Part shown: positions 1-8,202 of the stretch, one piece after another
How the letters are laid out: each line of letters starts with the position of its first letter
Position numbering within the stretch: the stretch's first letter is position 1
Assembly (NCBI GenBank): GCA_002070455.1
Contig: MWDG01000016.1
Location: forward strand, 1 to 43,801
DNA length: 43,801 bases
Source of the DNA: Deltaproteobacteria bacterium ADurb.Bin151
GTDB taxonomy: Bacteria; Desulfobacterota; Syntrophia; Syntrophales; Smithellaceae
Direction: 5' to 3'
The notes under the pieces: generated by a model
The model's input: the letters and a program-made list of their open reading frames with translations, nothing else
Told to the model about the DNA's origin: nothing
The model's database searches: none
Position numbers and translations under genes: made by a program

Positions 1-26
1 CCCTTTCCTTAAACATCGTTAAAAGC

Positions 27-41
27 GGACATATCATGTGC
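27..41. promoter_or_regulatory. Possible operator, near-palindrome GGACATATCATGTGC
   Basis: A 15-base imperfect palindrome lies about 190 bases before the lipoprotein gene at 232. A copy matching at 14 of 15 bases lies at 3234-3248, before another exported protein gene. The shared sequence and its symmetry are visible. A role as a regulator binding site is inferred. The rest of 1-231 is AT-rich, with an AAAGGA ribosome-binding site just before the gene and nothing else I can assign. Confidence 0.25.
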
Positions 42-231
42 TACAAAATAGGACTTTTCTATTTGCTACTAACAGTCTTTTATTGATTTGTGTTGAATAG
101 ATAATGAATGATATTGAAAATTCCAAAATAATTCAATGCTATATTGTTTTGCTTCTGGTCGTTTAAATTGAATGCTGATATTTATTTAATATATACCTTG
201 CCAATATTATCTTTTAAAGGAATGACGAACC

Positions 232-792
232 ATGATGAAAAATTTTTCCACAGCACAGATGTTATGGCTTAAGAGTGTTCTCGCATTCTTTCTGGTCATA
301 TTTGTAACGGGCTGTGGCAGCTATTTCAATTTTATGACTAAAAAACAGAAACTATCGAAGGCCTTCAGCAAAGAACAAAGCGCCGACTTGCTCATGCAGC
401 TGGCACCGGAGGATGCCTATCTCTTTCTTGGCGAGCTTCACTTCAACAGGTTACCTAACGGCCCCATTCTGCTTGTGGCAGTGACTGACAAGTTCAGTGA
501 AAGAGAGATCTCTGCACTTTCCCCCATTCAGATGCCTCTGGATTATTATCAAATCCACCTGCATGAAGGGACTTATGAACTGTATTCTTTTGCCGATGTT
601 GACGGTAACTGTTATTTTGAATCGCATGAAATGGTGGGGAAAATGCCGGTGCCTATTACAATAGCAGACGAAAAAGTGCATTTGGCCGCTTACAAGAGCT
701 ACGGATTCAATGCATCACATGTCGGCATATTGAACAATGAAAAAGCGCGGGAAACCTTTTACGGAGTGTTATCAGATCTTGACAAGAATTGA
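232..792 (+). CDS. Putative outer-membrane lipoprotein with an EF-hand-like loop
   Basis: This 186-residue protein begins with a lipoprotein signal: a hydrophobic stretch at residues 15-26 and the lipobox V-T-G-C with the acylated Cys at 28. Gly follows the Cys, which does not favour inner-membrane retention. The mature part is soluble. Residues 122-133 read D-V-D-G-N-C-Y-F-E-S-H-E and match the spacing of a calcium-binding EF-hand loop (D at 1, D at 3, N at 5, E at 9 and E at 12). The preceding G-T-Y-E-L-Y-S-F-A segment resembles small beta domains found in front of secreted hydrolases, but no hydrolase follows. It may be a free-standing version of that domain. AAAGGA lies about 11 bases before the ATG. 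The gene stands alone and its function is unknown. Confidence 0.7.
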   Translation: MMKNFSTAQMLWLKSVLAFFLVIFVTGCGSYFNFMTKKQKLSKAFSKEQSADLLMQLAPEDAYLFLGELHFNRLPNGPILLVAVTDKFSEREISALSPIQMPLDYYQIHLHEGTYELYSFADVDGNCYFESHEMVGKMPVPITIADEKVHLAAYKSYGFNASHVGILNNEKARETFYGVLSDLDKN

Positions 793-1010
793 TTTATTTT
801 TGAAATAATTGAAAGCTAAAGAAAAAAAATGGAGAATATTTTACAGGTGCGTAAAATATGAATTGAGGAGTCTTGACACCTGTCTTTCATAATGCTGGTT
901 TTCCAGTGGCTTCAATGTCTCCTGCCAAGAAATAGCCGGTATAGCGTTTTCGTAATACACACCCTGAATATAAGAGGTGTGTCGCTGGATAAACGTTTTT
1001 CGAATAGCCG

Positions 1011-1406
1011 CTAATCGAAATAGTCCCGCATGTCATTCGGAATCGCGTCCTTGTCGACCTGAAAGAGCTCGATGAGCACATCATCCGGCGCGGGAACCAT
1101 GATATATTTCCAGACGCCGATATTTGTAATGCCCTTTTTGAATGGCACGTTCATGGCTTTGAGTTTTTCCAAAACGCCGTTGATGTCGTCGGTCTGTATT
1201 CCGAAATGATGAATGCTTCCCCTTCCTGAAAATGAGGGAACCTGATCATAGAAATGAATGCGGCCCGTTCCGACACGCATAAAGACGTTTCTGGCTCCCG
1301 CCATGTTTTCATCGAGGACAACTTTGCCGCCGAAAGCATCCCGGTAAAACGCCAAACTTTTTTCAATATCTGATGCAAACAGATGAACATGATGAACATG
1401 GTTCAT
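1011..1406 (-). CDS. VOC (glyoxalase/bleomycin-resistance fold) family protein
   Basis: The protein of about 131 residues opens with H-V-H-L-F-A-S-D-I-E-K-S-L-A-F-Y-R-D, the standard first beta-alpha unit of the vicinal oxygen chelate fold. The second half has I-H-H-F-G-I and ends with V-L-I-E-L-F-Q, giving metal-ligand-like His and Glu residues at both repeats. Members bind a divalent metal and act as isomerases, dioxygenases or binding proteins; the substrate here cannot be read. I chose the ATG at 1406. It overlaps the TAA of the upstream hydrolase gene (TAATG) and has GGAG about 8 bases upstream, inside that gene. The overlap implies translational coupling, so the two proteins probably serve one small pathway. 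An in-frame ATG at 1427 would add seven residues. Confidence 0.85.
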   Translation of the reverse strand: MNHVHHVHLFASDIEKSLAFYRDAFGGKVVLDENMAGARNVFMRVGTGRIHFYDQVPSFSGRGSIHHFGIQTDDINGVLEKLKAMNVPFKKGITNIGVWKYIMVPAPDDVLIELFQVDKDAIPNDMRDYFD

Positions 1407-2296
1407 TAGATCGCTCCTTTCTTCCATTCATCCTTAACCGCAGACCAGATCTCCGGCCAGGCTGCTTCGTTTTTGCGCCTGAACAGGTCCTGATGGCCAA
1501 GCGTTTTGACACCAAGTTCTTCGGGCCGCCGGAGGCGGATCTCGTGTTTTGCGCAGGGCATGAATTCCAGAAACTGCCGCGCGCATTTGAGTTTAGTCAT
1601 TGGATCGTCTGTGAAGACAAAAGAAATGACCCTCGCTTTGATGTCATTAAAGTAATGCGGCTGCAACCTGTTGGCCAGCTCGCTACGGAAATATTCGCCT
1701 TTGTGCGACCAACGGCGCCAGGTACGGAAGGCTCCGGCCGGCAGGGTGGAACCGCCCCACAAACCACCTGCGGGAATGTATCCCTTCATCGCCAGCTTCA
1801 TCGGCCCATAAATCCACCAGAAAAAAAGATCAAGAAACTGCTGTTTCGGAAAACGATGCGACCACCAAGTTCCAAATCCGACACCAATGAAGACATGGCG
1901 CGCGATCTTGTCGTGGTTGGGCATAAAGCCGACCAGGTGCCCGCCGGCGCTGTTGGCGATATGAATAACAGGAATGCCGGGCACGGCGGCGATCAGCCGG
2001 TCGAGTGCCGCCGCCATGTCCAGGCGTCCCCAATCCGGGAAATCCGTTTTGAATGATTTTAGACTTTTCGGAACCGAGGTCCCGACGCCACGGTAGTCGT
2101 AGAGGAAACAGGCTGCGCCGCACGCGGCACCGTACCTCGCGAAGGGGAGATAGAAATCTCTGGGAAATCCGGTTGCCGAAGAGATCAGCACCGCCGCCTG
2201 CGGTCGATCGGGAAGCAATAATGTACCCGCAAGCTCAAACCCGTCCGCCGCTGAAAAAGTCACTTCAGTCTCCATAGTTTTATTCACATCATTCAT
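1406..2296 (-). CDS. Predicted alpha/beta hydrolase
   Basis: This 296-residue cytosolic protein has an alpha/beta hydrolase layout. An early strand and oxyanion-loop region (A-V-L-I-S-S-A-T-G-F-P-R) leads to the nucleophile elbow I-A-N-S-A-G-G, in which Ala-Asn replaces the usual first Gly of G-x-S-x-G. A late acidic site is F-T-D-D-P and a C-terminal His is in L-G-H-Q-D. It resembles the 'predicted alpha/beta hydrolase' group COG4757, whose substrates are unknown. A Trp/Phe-rich lid region lies around residues 140-185. It is the first gene of a two-gene unit with the overlapping VOC gene. No strong ribosome-binding site precedes 2296; an in-frame ATG at 2275 is an alternative. Confidence 0.8.
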   Translation of the reverse strand: MNDVNKTMETEVTFSAADGFELAGTLLLPDRPQAAVLISSATGFPRDFYLPFARYGAACGAACFLYDYRGVGTSVPKSLKSFKTDFPDWGRLDMAAALDRLIAAVPGIPVIHIANSAGGHLVGFMPNHDKIARHVFIGVGFGTWWSHRFPKQQFLDLFFWWIYGPMKLAMKGYIPAGGLWGGSTLPAGAFRTWRRWSHKGEYFRSELANRLQPHYFNDIKARVISFVFTDDPMTKLKCARQFLEFMPCAKHEIRLRRPEELGVKTLGHQDLFRRKNEAAWPEIWSAVKDEWKKGAI

Positions 2297-2507
2297 AGCC
2301 GATGCTTAAAATGATCCTCAATGATTTTTCTTCTGTCTGATCATCCAGATGGATTCGTTTTCCAGCCTGAATGATCAATCATCCGCTGGGAAATTCGGGA
2401 ATTATGAGTAACCGATGTAACATGATAAATACCAGTCGGATAATGAGTCTGATGATTCGTTTTCATAGAATTGTTTTTATTATTTTGCATTTTTCAATTA
2501 TCCAGAC

Positions 2508-2539
2508 AAAGACCCGGAAGGTATTCCCACCGGGTCTTT
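2508..2539. terminator. Symmetric hairpin terminator between two minus-strand genes
   Basis: A perfect 10-bp stem (AAAGACCCGG paired with CCGGGTCTTT, 2508-2517 and 2530-2539) has a 12-base loop. It lies about 70 bases past the end of the secreted-protein gene at 2612, so it probably ends that transcript. The T tracts are short on both strands, so efficiency is uncertain. The rest of 2297-2611 is AT-rich and shows no gene. Confidence 0.6.
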
Positions 2540-2611
2540 CTAAATGATGTGAAACTAACATTTCAGTGATCAGGTCAAAACTTCTGTTGACCCCAGGCAT
2601 TTGCAGAAACT

Positions 2612-3202
2612 CTAACGATAGTTGCACCAGTCAACACATCGGCGTTCTTCTTCCTTCGCCTTTCTTTCACAACGTCGCTGGTATCCGGGTTTTGAATGTT
2701 CTCTGCATCCGGTCAGAGTGGCCTCAAAATCGTCACGACAGCGATCGATACAATGGCCGCGATGGCCGGGAGGAGGAGGACCTGGTTCGTGATAACCGCG
2801 ATCAGGGGATGGATGTTGACCGGGATATTCTACTTTAAAACGGTTACGGGCTGAGACCAGGTATCCGCCAGATCTGTAATTATAATATGCCCGTACCTCA
2901 TACCTTCCCGGTCGCGGGGATCTAAAAGTCAGTACACCCTGCCGAGCTCCCGCGGGAATATACTGGAAGTCTCCGGCTTCCGTATCCGGCGCGCCTACCG
3001 GCACGATACATATCCAATCATTTGAATAGCCTGGCGCATTGAAAAAACGCACCCGGATATCCTCGCCCTGATAGACACGCTGATCCGTTTCGATCCACGG
3101 TTCACCACCGGCAGCCAGTGCCGTCTGGCAGCAAAAAACCATGATCATTAAAATGATTAACGCAGGAATTGACCTAATTTTTTGACTGGTTGTTGTCATC
3201 AT
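2612..3202 (-). CDS. Secreted protein with Ig-like domain and symmetric six-Cys tail
   Basis: The start at 3202 is set by AAGGAGG about 7 bases upstream and by the signal peptide it creates (M-M-T-T-T-S-Q-K, then a hydrophobic run ending A-L-A-A). The mature protein has two parts. Residues of about 32-125 form a beta-rich domain (I-E-T-D-Q-R-V-Y-Q-G-E-D-I-R-V, later G-R-Y-E-V-R-A-Y-Y-N-Y) like Ig-type domains attached to secreted enzymes. After a Pro/Gly-rich linker, the last 46 residues are charged and helical. They carry Cys 151, 155, 166, 178, 189 and 193, spaced x3, x10, x11, x10, x3, a mirror-symmetric pattern suited to a disulfide-clamped helical hairpin. The role is unknown; periplasmic or outer-surface location is inferred. 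Confidence 0.75.
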   Translation of the reverse strand: MMTTTSQKIRSIPALIILMIMVFCCQTALAAGGEPWIETDQRVYQGEDIRVRFFNAPGYSNDWICIVPVGAPDTEAGDFQYIPAGARQGVLTFRSPRPGRYEVRAYYNYRSGGYLVSARNRFKVEYPGQHPSPDRGYHEPGPPPPGHRGHCIDRCRDDFEATLTGCREHSKPGYQRRCERKAKEEERRCVDWCNYR

Positions 3203-3233
3203 CGTTATCCTCCTTGTTTGATAATCTCGATAA

Positions 3234-3248
3234 GGACATATTATGTGC
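3234..3248. promoter_or_regulatory. Possible operator, near-palindrome GGACATATTATGTGC
   Basis: Six of the seven mirrored positions around a central T are complementary. The site lies about 30 bases before the start of the six-Cys secreted protein gene (3202, minus strand), where it could overlap the promoter or leader. It differs at one base from the sequence at 27-41. A regulatory role is inferred. Confidence 0.3.
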
Positions 3249-3437
3249 ATTGTCCATTAAATCGTTTATTGAACTATTCACACTTGTACTTTAACGAAAT
3301 ACCACAAAAAGAAATGTCTGAAACCATTTGTCACAACAAGATCAAATTATTGTAAGTATTATAATACCGCTTCCAACATTTTCATAATATTATTTTCCAG
3401 AATAATTAACGCAAAGTCAAATTATGAAGGATTGGCA

Positions 3438-4523
3438 TTATTTATTACCTTTCCCCGTGACTTTTTTTGTAGTTCTGAAATTCCCCGAAAGAAAAGAATG
3501 CACCATTTTCTTGAGGTTTTCATGATCACAAAAAAATGAAAAGTGTCCGCACGCTCCGTTCAGTTCGAGAATGTCCGCGTGAATGAGACAGGCAAAAGTT
3601 CTTGTCTCTTTTATGCTCTGTATCTGATCCTGTTCAGCACTGATAACGAGGCATTTTGCCCGGGCTGCCTCTGCTGCCTTTACACGGGAACCGCCAAAAT
3701 TTTTCAGAATATCATGATTCATAATGGCCCGAACCTGTGATGCCCAGTTGGCCGCGTCATACAGGACAAATTTTTCCTGTTCACCGGCTAGAAAGGTTGA
3801 AAAACCGGAGGGGCTGGTATGTTCCGTTCGGTAATCACGGGTCCAGACCTGCATGACATGAAGAGGAGTCAGTGCCTTCATGGCCTCCCGGCTTCCCTTG
3901 CACTCTGCAATGTTCTCGAGTATGCCCAGCTGCGCTGACCAGAAAAGCATTTCGTGGGAAGTGTTCCAGGGACCTCCGAGAATTGGAATACACCGATCCA
4001 TAAATGTGGGATAGGAAACCAGCCACTCAAATGTCTGCATGCTTCCCATAGAAATTCCCGCCACGGCATAGACATGTTGAATATTCATCTTTTCAGTCAG
4101 CAGAAAATGCTGGGCCCGGACCATATCGCGGATACTGAAATGCGGAAAGTCTTGACCCGGCTGGTGCTGACTGTTAGACGGCGATGATGAAACTCCATTC
4201 CCGAATGAATCCATGGCAATAATGAAATATTTTGAGCTGTCAAAGAGTTTGCCCGGCCCGATGAATCCTAAAGCGAACAGTTCTTTTGATGTTCCGGCAA
4301 GCCAGGTCGGAACCAGAATGATATTTGACTTTTGGGCATTCAGGGTCCCGGCTGTAAGGTAGCCAAGACGGCAATCGCGAATGACGCTTCCGTTGTCCAG
4401 CTGGAAATCACCCAGGTTAGCGTATTGGACAGAGTCGTTCGCCAGGGTATTGCTTCCTGCTAAAAAAACAAACGTTAATAATACTAATACATGAAGGCGT
4501 ATTTCTTTGACATGGCAAGGCAT
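3438..4523 (-). CDS. Exported alpha/beta hydrolase of the MetX (homoserine acetyltransferase-like) family
   Basis: The start at 4523 follows AGAGGGTGA and gives a clear signal peptide (basic n-region, then L-H-V-L-V-L-L-T-F-V-F-L-A-G, cleavage near T-L-A-N). The mature part shows the MetX/homoserine O-acetyltransferase layout: L-G-Y-L-T-A-G-T-L, the nucleophile elbow G-I-S-M-G-S-M-Q, a late Asp in S-A-E-Q-D-Q-I and the catalytic His in G-A-C-G-H-F-S. Genuine MetX works in the cytosol on homoserine and acetyl-CoA. An exported relative cannot see acetyl-CoA, so hydrolysis of an ester or amide is more likely; this is inference. No methionine genes are nearby. It begins 37 bases after the stop of the GGDEF-EAL gene and could be co-transcribed with it. 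Confidence 0.8.
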   Translation of the reverse strand: MPCHVKEIRLHVLVLLTFVFLAGSNTLANDSVQYANLGDFQLDNGSVIRDCRLGYLTAGTLNAQKSNIILVPTWLAGTSKELFALGFIGPGKLFDSSKYFIIAMDSFGNGVSSSPSNSQHQPGQDFPHFSIRDMVRAQHFLLTEKMNIQHVYAVAGISMGSMQTFEWLVSYPTFMDRCIPILGGPWNTSHEMLFWSAQLGILENIAECKGSREAMKALTPLHVMQVWTRDYRTEHTSPSGFSTFLAGEQEKFVLYDAANWASQVRAIMNHDILKNFGGSRVKAAEAARAKCLVISAEQDQIQSIKETRTFACLIHADILELNGACGHFSFFCDHENLKKMVHSFLSGNFRTTKKVTGKGNK

Positions 4524-4560
4524 TTTGTATTCACCCTCTTTTGGTCCGATTTCAACGGAA

Positions 4561-7500
4561 TCATGGATTGCCTTTATCCGGAATACGTAATATGGATGCA
4601 AGATCTTCTGCGATCATCGGCTTGTAGAAGTAGTAGCCCTGGATTTCATAGCATAAATTTTCTTTCAGGAAGGCCAGCTGCTCTTCGGTTTCCACTCCTT
4701 CAGCCACTACATTGAGGCCAAGCGTTCTTCCAAGCTGTAAAATGATTTTGATAATGCCCTCATCTTTAATGTTTTTTGCGATACCGCGGATAAATTGCAT
4801 GTCTATTTTAATTCGGTCAACCGGCAGGTCCTTCAAACGGCCGAGGGAAGAATAATCAGTCCCAAAATCATCAATAGACAGAGACACGCCGAGTGCTTTC
4901 ATTTTATTCATCGTGCTGATCACATAATCCGTATCATGTGCTCCCAGACTTTCTGTAACTTCTAATTCCAAATAGCTTGGTTTTAACTTCGTTTCCCGCA
5001 ATACCCTGTCAACAATATCGACGATATTCGGATTGTAGAATTGTTTCACTGAAAGATTCACGGCTACTCTCGCAGGCTTGAGTCCCTGATTTTGCCATTC
5101 CATGTTCTGACGACAGGCAGTCATAAGCACCCACTCGCCAATGGAATGAATAAGACTTGTTTTTTCCGCAAGGGGAATAAACCTGCCCGGGGGGATGATT
5201 CCCTTGCGGGGATGCTGCCAGCGAATCAGGGCCTCCGTTCCGATGATTTCAAGGGTATGGGGATTCACTTGGGGCTGATAATTCAAAAACAGCTCGTTTC
5301 TTTCAAGAGCCCGGTACAGGCTGTTGGTCAGTTCCATATTGTCCAGAACTTCCTTCTTCATTTCGACTGTACAAAATGAGAATCTGTTTTTGCCCTTGCT
5401 TTTGGCTTCATACATGGCCATATCCGCATGCTTGATGAGTTCGTCCGTATTTTCACCATCAAAAGGGAAGACAGCGATTCCGGCGCTGGCGGTAATAAAA
5501 AACTCCTGGCCTTTTATGGTGATCGGTTGATCGAAAACACTCATGATTTTTTTCGCTGATTCCTGGATATCTTTTATATCGGGAATCTGCTGCAGCATGA
5601 CGAGAAATTCGTCCCCGCCGAAACGGGATACGGTATCGTATTCCCGCACGCGTGCCGAAAGCCTTTCCGCTATCTGAACGAGCATTGCATCTCCCCCGTC
5701 ATGTCCCATGGTATCATTGACAGACTTGAAGGAATCAACATCAATAAATATAACACTGATGAGTTTTTCTGTACGCATTGCCAGACTGATGGCCTGTTTC
5801 AGCCGGTCAGTAAGAAGCGCACGGTTTGGCAAGCGGGTCAAAGGATCATAGTAGGCCATGTAGTTGATTGCTTTTTCAGACTCCACCTGGCGTAAAGCAT
5901 CCGATAATAGATTCCCCAGTACCTTGATCATTTCCCGATGGTCCTGGTCCCATTCCCTTGAACTTTGAATTGCCTCAAATGCAATATATCCAACGACAGT
6001 ATCGATGCCGGTCAGTTTCACAATGATCAGGGATTTGATCTGCCTGTTCCTCAGAGACTCTTTGTCCGGCATTGCACCGGGTTGAAGTTTTTCCGTATCA
6101 TGAATGTGAATATACCCTGTATTGTCGATCTGATCTTTGACCCCTGGCAGGGCCAGAATTGTCTGATGGTCTTTTCGGTCAAGGGTGGAGGGAATTCCGG
6201 CGTTACACCATTCATGGGAGTGCACCAGCTGATGGTTGTCTCCGGAATACATGAATAAACCGGTCCGGTCCGCCTGAAAATGACTGCCGCACTGATGCAG
6301 CATTTCATTGATGATCCTATCGATATTATCCTGACCGGCATCAACAAATTGAGCGGAAATGCCTGCAAGCAATTTCTGGAGCTTGACCTGTTCTTCATTT
6401 TTCGTCAGCCGGTGGAAGTAAATGCGGTTAATATATAAAGCAATCCAAATGAAGACACCAAAAAGAGCTATTCGGAAAACATGGTTTGCAACACCAATCT
6501 TCACAGTCTGTTCCGGCAATGTCATCCATATCCAGAAAAGCGTCAGGAAAGTGGCGACGCTTACCATGTATATTAATCTTTTCTGACGGAATAAAATGGA
6601 TACCAATACAAAAACGAGGGGTAACGCCCAGAAGGTAAGATGATCGTCAACAAAGCTAAGTACGATTAAAGGGATTGACAACGTCACCAGGATATTCAGC
6701 AGTAAATCTTTGACATCCTGTTTAATCTTGAACTTCTGAATTACCTGCAGGGAGACTCCCAGGGCGATAAGCAATAAGGTCTTCGGCAGGGACAAAATAA
6801 AGGACTTTCCATGAATGAAATTATGTATGGCAAAGTATAGAAAAGCACCCAGGATGCATATCCGGGTCAAATACAGGTAAAGCTTGGATTGGCTGGCTTC
6901 ACTCAGAATCTGACCTTCCTGCGGCACAGTGTTTTTCGATTCCGGAGCCATTAAACCATATTTGATGATGCAATAATACATTGCCGTGATCGGTATCAGG
7001 ATGATCAAAGGAGCGAGCTGGGGAAACTTGAATGAAAAGTAATAATTGATCACAAATTCTGTCAGGGTTCCAATCACAATAGCTAAGGCATAAGAAACGA
7101 CGATCAAGTACGCCTGCTTCTTGATCACACGCTCTTTTGATGACCAGCCCCAGTGAAAAAACAGGCCGATAATCAGCAGAGAAAACACAATGTAATAGAT
7201 ATTGAACATCACGTCCCAGCCAGAAGTGGGCCGGACATTCACCCAGCCGGCATATGTGTACTGCAGGACATATCTTTTCACCGCTAGAGGGCTATAAAGA
7301 CTGAAAACAAAGACATTCACAGCAGCGGGAAGATAGATAAACGCATAGATCCATTTCTTCCTGAGCACATCTTGTCTTCCAGTCAGGCAAAGAGTGTAAT
7401 GGAGGAGAATACTGTATAATGTCCCCCACCCTAATGCGGCGACCCTTCTCCAGTTGAGACTCATATCATATGAAATTGCCGAGTTGGCCATCGAGAAGGA

Positions 7501-7650
7501 AAATGCCCATACGCACAGGGTCAGACAGAGACAAAAAAAGAGCCGGTGTATGGTGGAAGAAGGATTGAGCCTTATCACGTAAATGCCCAGCATGTAGTAC
7601 ATGACTACGGCAAGAAAAAACAGCAGCGAAATAAGGCTTGGTAAAGACAT
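4561..7650 (-). CDS. Membrane GAF-GGDEF-EAL cyclic-di-GMP signalling protein
   Basis: This 1029-residue protein has an N-terminal seven-helix region (about 5-235) like the sensor found on some histidine kinases, and a second membrane block (about 255-415). A GAF-like domain (about 430-585), a GGDEF domain (about 595-755) and an EAL domain (about 775-1020) follow. The cyclase site is intact (R-F-G-G-D-E-F), with an inhibitory I-site R-E-Y-D five residues before it. The phosphodiesterase site has E-A-L-I-R-W, E-V-T-E-S, I-K-I-D and A-E-G-V-E-T. Loop 6 reads D-D-F-G-T-D-Y-S-S, with Asp where Gly is common. Both activities are therefore possible. It is probably inner-membrane. AGGA lies about 12 bases before the ATG. 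Confidence 0.9.
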   Translation of the reverse strand: MSLPSLISLLFFLAVVMYYMLGIYVIRLNPSSTIHRLFFCLCLTLCVWAFSFSMANSAISYDMSLNWRRVAALGWGTLYSILLHYTLCLTGRQDVLRKKWIYAFIYLPAAVNVFVFSLYSPLAVKRYVLQYTYAGWVNVRPTSGWDVMFNIYYIVFSLLIIGLFFHWGWSSKERVIKKQAYLIVVSYALAIVIGTLTEFVINYYFSFKFPQLAPLIILIPITAMYYCIIKYGLMAPESKNTVPQEGQILSEASQSKLYLYLTRICILGAFLYFAIHNFIHGKSFILSLPKTLLLIALGVSLQVIQKFKIKQDVKDLLLNILVTLSIPLIVLSFVDDHLTFWALPLVFVLVSILFRQKRLIYMVSVATFLTLFWIWMTLPEQTVKIGVANHVFRIALFGVFIWIALYINRIYFHRLTKNEEQVKLQKLLAGISAQFVDAGQDNIDRIINEMLHQCGSHFQADRTGLFMYSGDNHQLVHSHEWCNAGIPSTLDRKDHQTILALPGVKDQIDNTGYIHIHDTEKLQPGAMPDKESLRNRQIKSLIIVKLTGIDTVVGYIAFEAIQSSREWDQDHREMIKVLGNLLSDALRQVESEKAINYMAYYDPLTRLPNRALLTDRLKQAISLAMRTEKLISVIFIDVDSFKSVNDTMGHDGGDAMLVQIAERLSARVREYDTVSRFGGDEFLVMLQQIPDIKDIQESAKKIMSVFDQPITIKGQEFFITASAGIAVFPFDGENTDELIKHADMAMYEAKSKGKNRFSFCTVEMKKEVLDNMELTNSLYRALERNELFLNYQPQVNPHTLEIIGTEALIRWQHPRKGIIPPGRFIPLAEKTSLIHSIGEWVLMTACRQNMEWQNQGLKPARVAVNLSVKQFYNPNIVDIVDRVLRETKLKPSYLELEVTESLGAHDTDYVISTMNKMKALGVSLSIDDFGTDYSSLGRLKDLPVDRIKIDMQFIRGIAKNIKDEGIIKIILQLGRTLGLNVVAEGVETEEQLAFLKENLCYEIQGYYFYKPMIAEDLASILRIPDKGNP

Positions 7651-8013
7651 TCTTTATAGAATTCCTGTGGCAATTATTTTCGACCCGAAAATACTTTTGT
7701 GCGAACAAATGCCATGATCCGCAGATGCTGTTTGGTAAGTTCTTTGTAAAGACTCACTTTTTTTAACTATGCATAAGGGGGTTTTGCCTGTCAAGGAAAT
7801 CATATCATTATGTCATCACGCAAACCTTTTCAGCGCAGGAAAAATTGCACTGCACCGCCTTTTCGAAGCAGGACAAATCATGTCAGGGCATCCGGCACAT
7901 CTTTCCCGCACACACAGGATCATCAATAGCCGTCTCTTTGCATAAGGTTGACAGATACTCTGCCCGATATTACTAATTGCACAAATGTTAGTCTTTTTAA
8001 AAAAATTCACAAA

Positions 8014-8148
8014 TGATGAAAAACGTTGTATGTATGTTGACATCGATTATCCGCTGGAACCAGAATACATGGCGGCAGATGGTTTCCATCCCCGCCCCCA
8101 TGCCTGTTCCTTATGGGCCCGGCATCTCGCTGTCATGATCCACGACAG
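8014..8148 (+). pseudogene. C-terminal remnant of an SGNH/GDSL hydrolase
   Basis: The plus-strand frame encodes Y-V-D-I-D-Y-P-L-E-P, then M-A-A-D-G-F-H-P, then W-A-R-H-L-A. This is the typical end of an SGNH esterase, including the block V D-x-x-H that supplies the catalytic Asp and His. No GDS nucleophile block lies upstream: the frame is closed by a stop at 7949-7951, and other frames of 7700-7985 show nothing matching. Downstream the frame runs on into the CYTH gene. It looks like a decayed or deletion-truncated gene. The rest of 7651-8202 holds the EAL-gene leader (minus strand) and a consensus-like TTGACA at 7948 without a convincing -10 box. Confidence 0.6.
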
Positions 8149-8202
8149 GCTGGATCAGAAGGAGAAAAAAACAATGACGATATCTATTCATAAAGGTAGC
8201 TT

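Noticed and set aside
843-883. ACAGGTG/CACCTGT inverted repeat after the first lipoprotein gene
   Set aside because: Seven-base arms with a 27-base loop and no T run; too weak to call a terminator.
1373-2056. Plus-strand frame of about 227 codons opposite the alpha/beta hydrolase
   Set aside because: No domain or ribosome-binding site; the minus-strand hydrolase and VOC genes have clear motifs and a coupled start.
7816-8043. Minus-strand Cys-containing frame of 75 codons in the gap before the CYTH gene
   Set aside because: Its cysteines have no family-like spacing, there is no ribosome-binding site, and the opposite strand carries the SGNH remnant.
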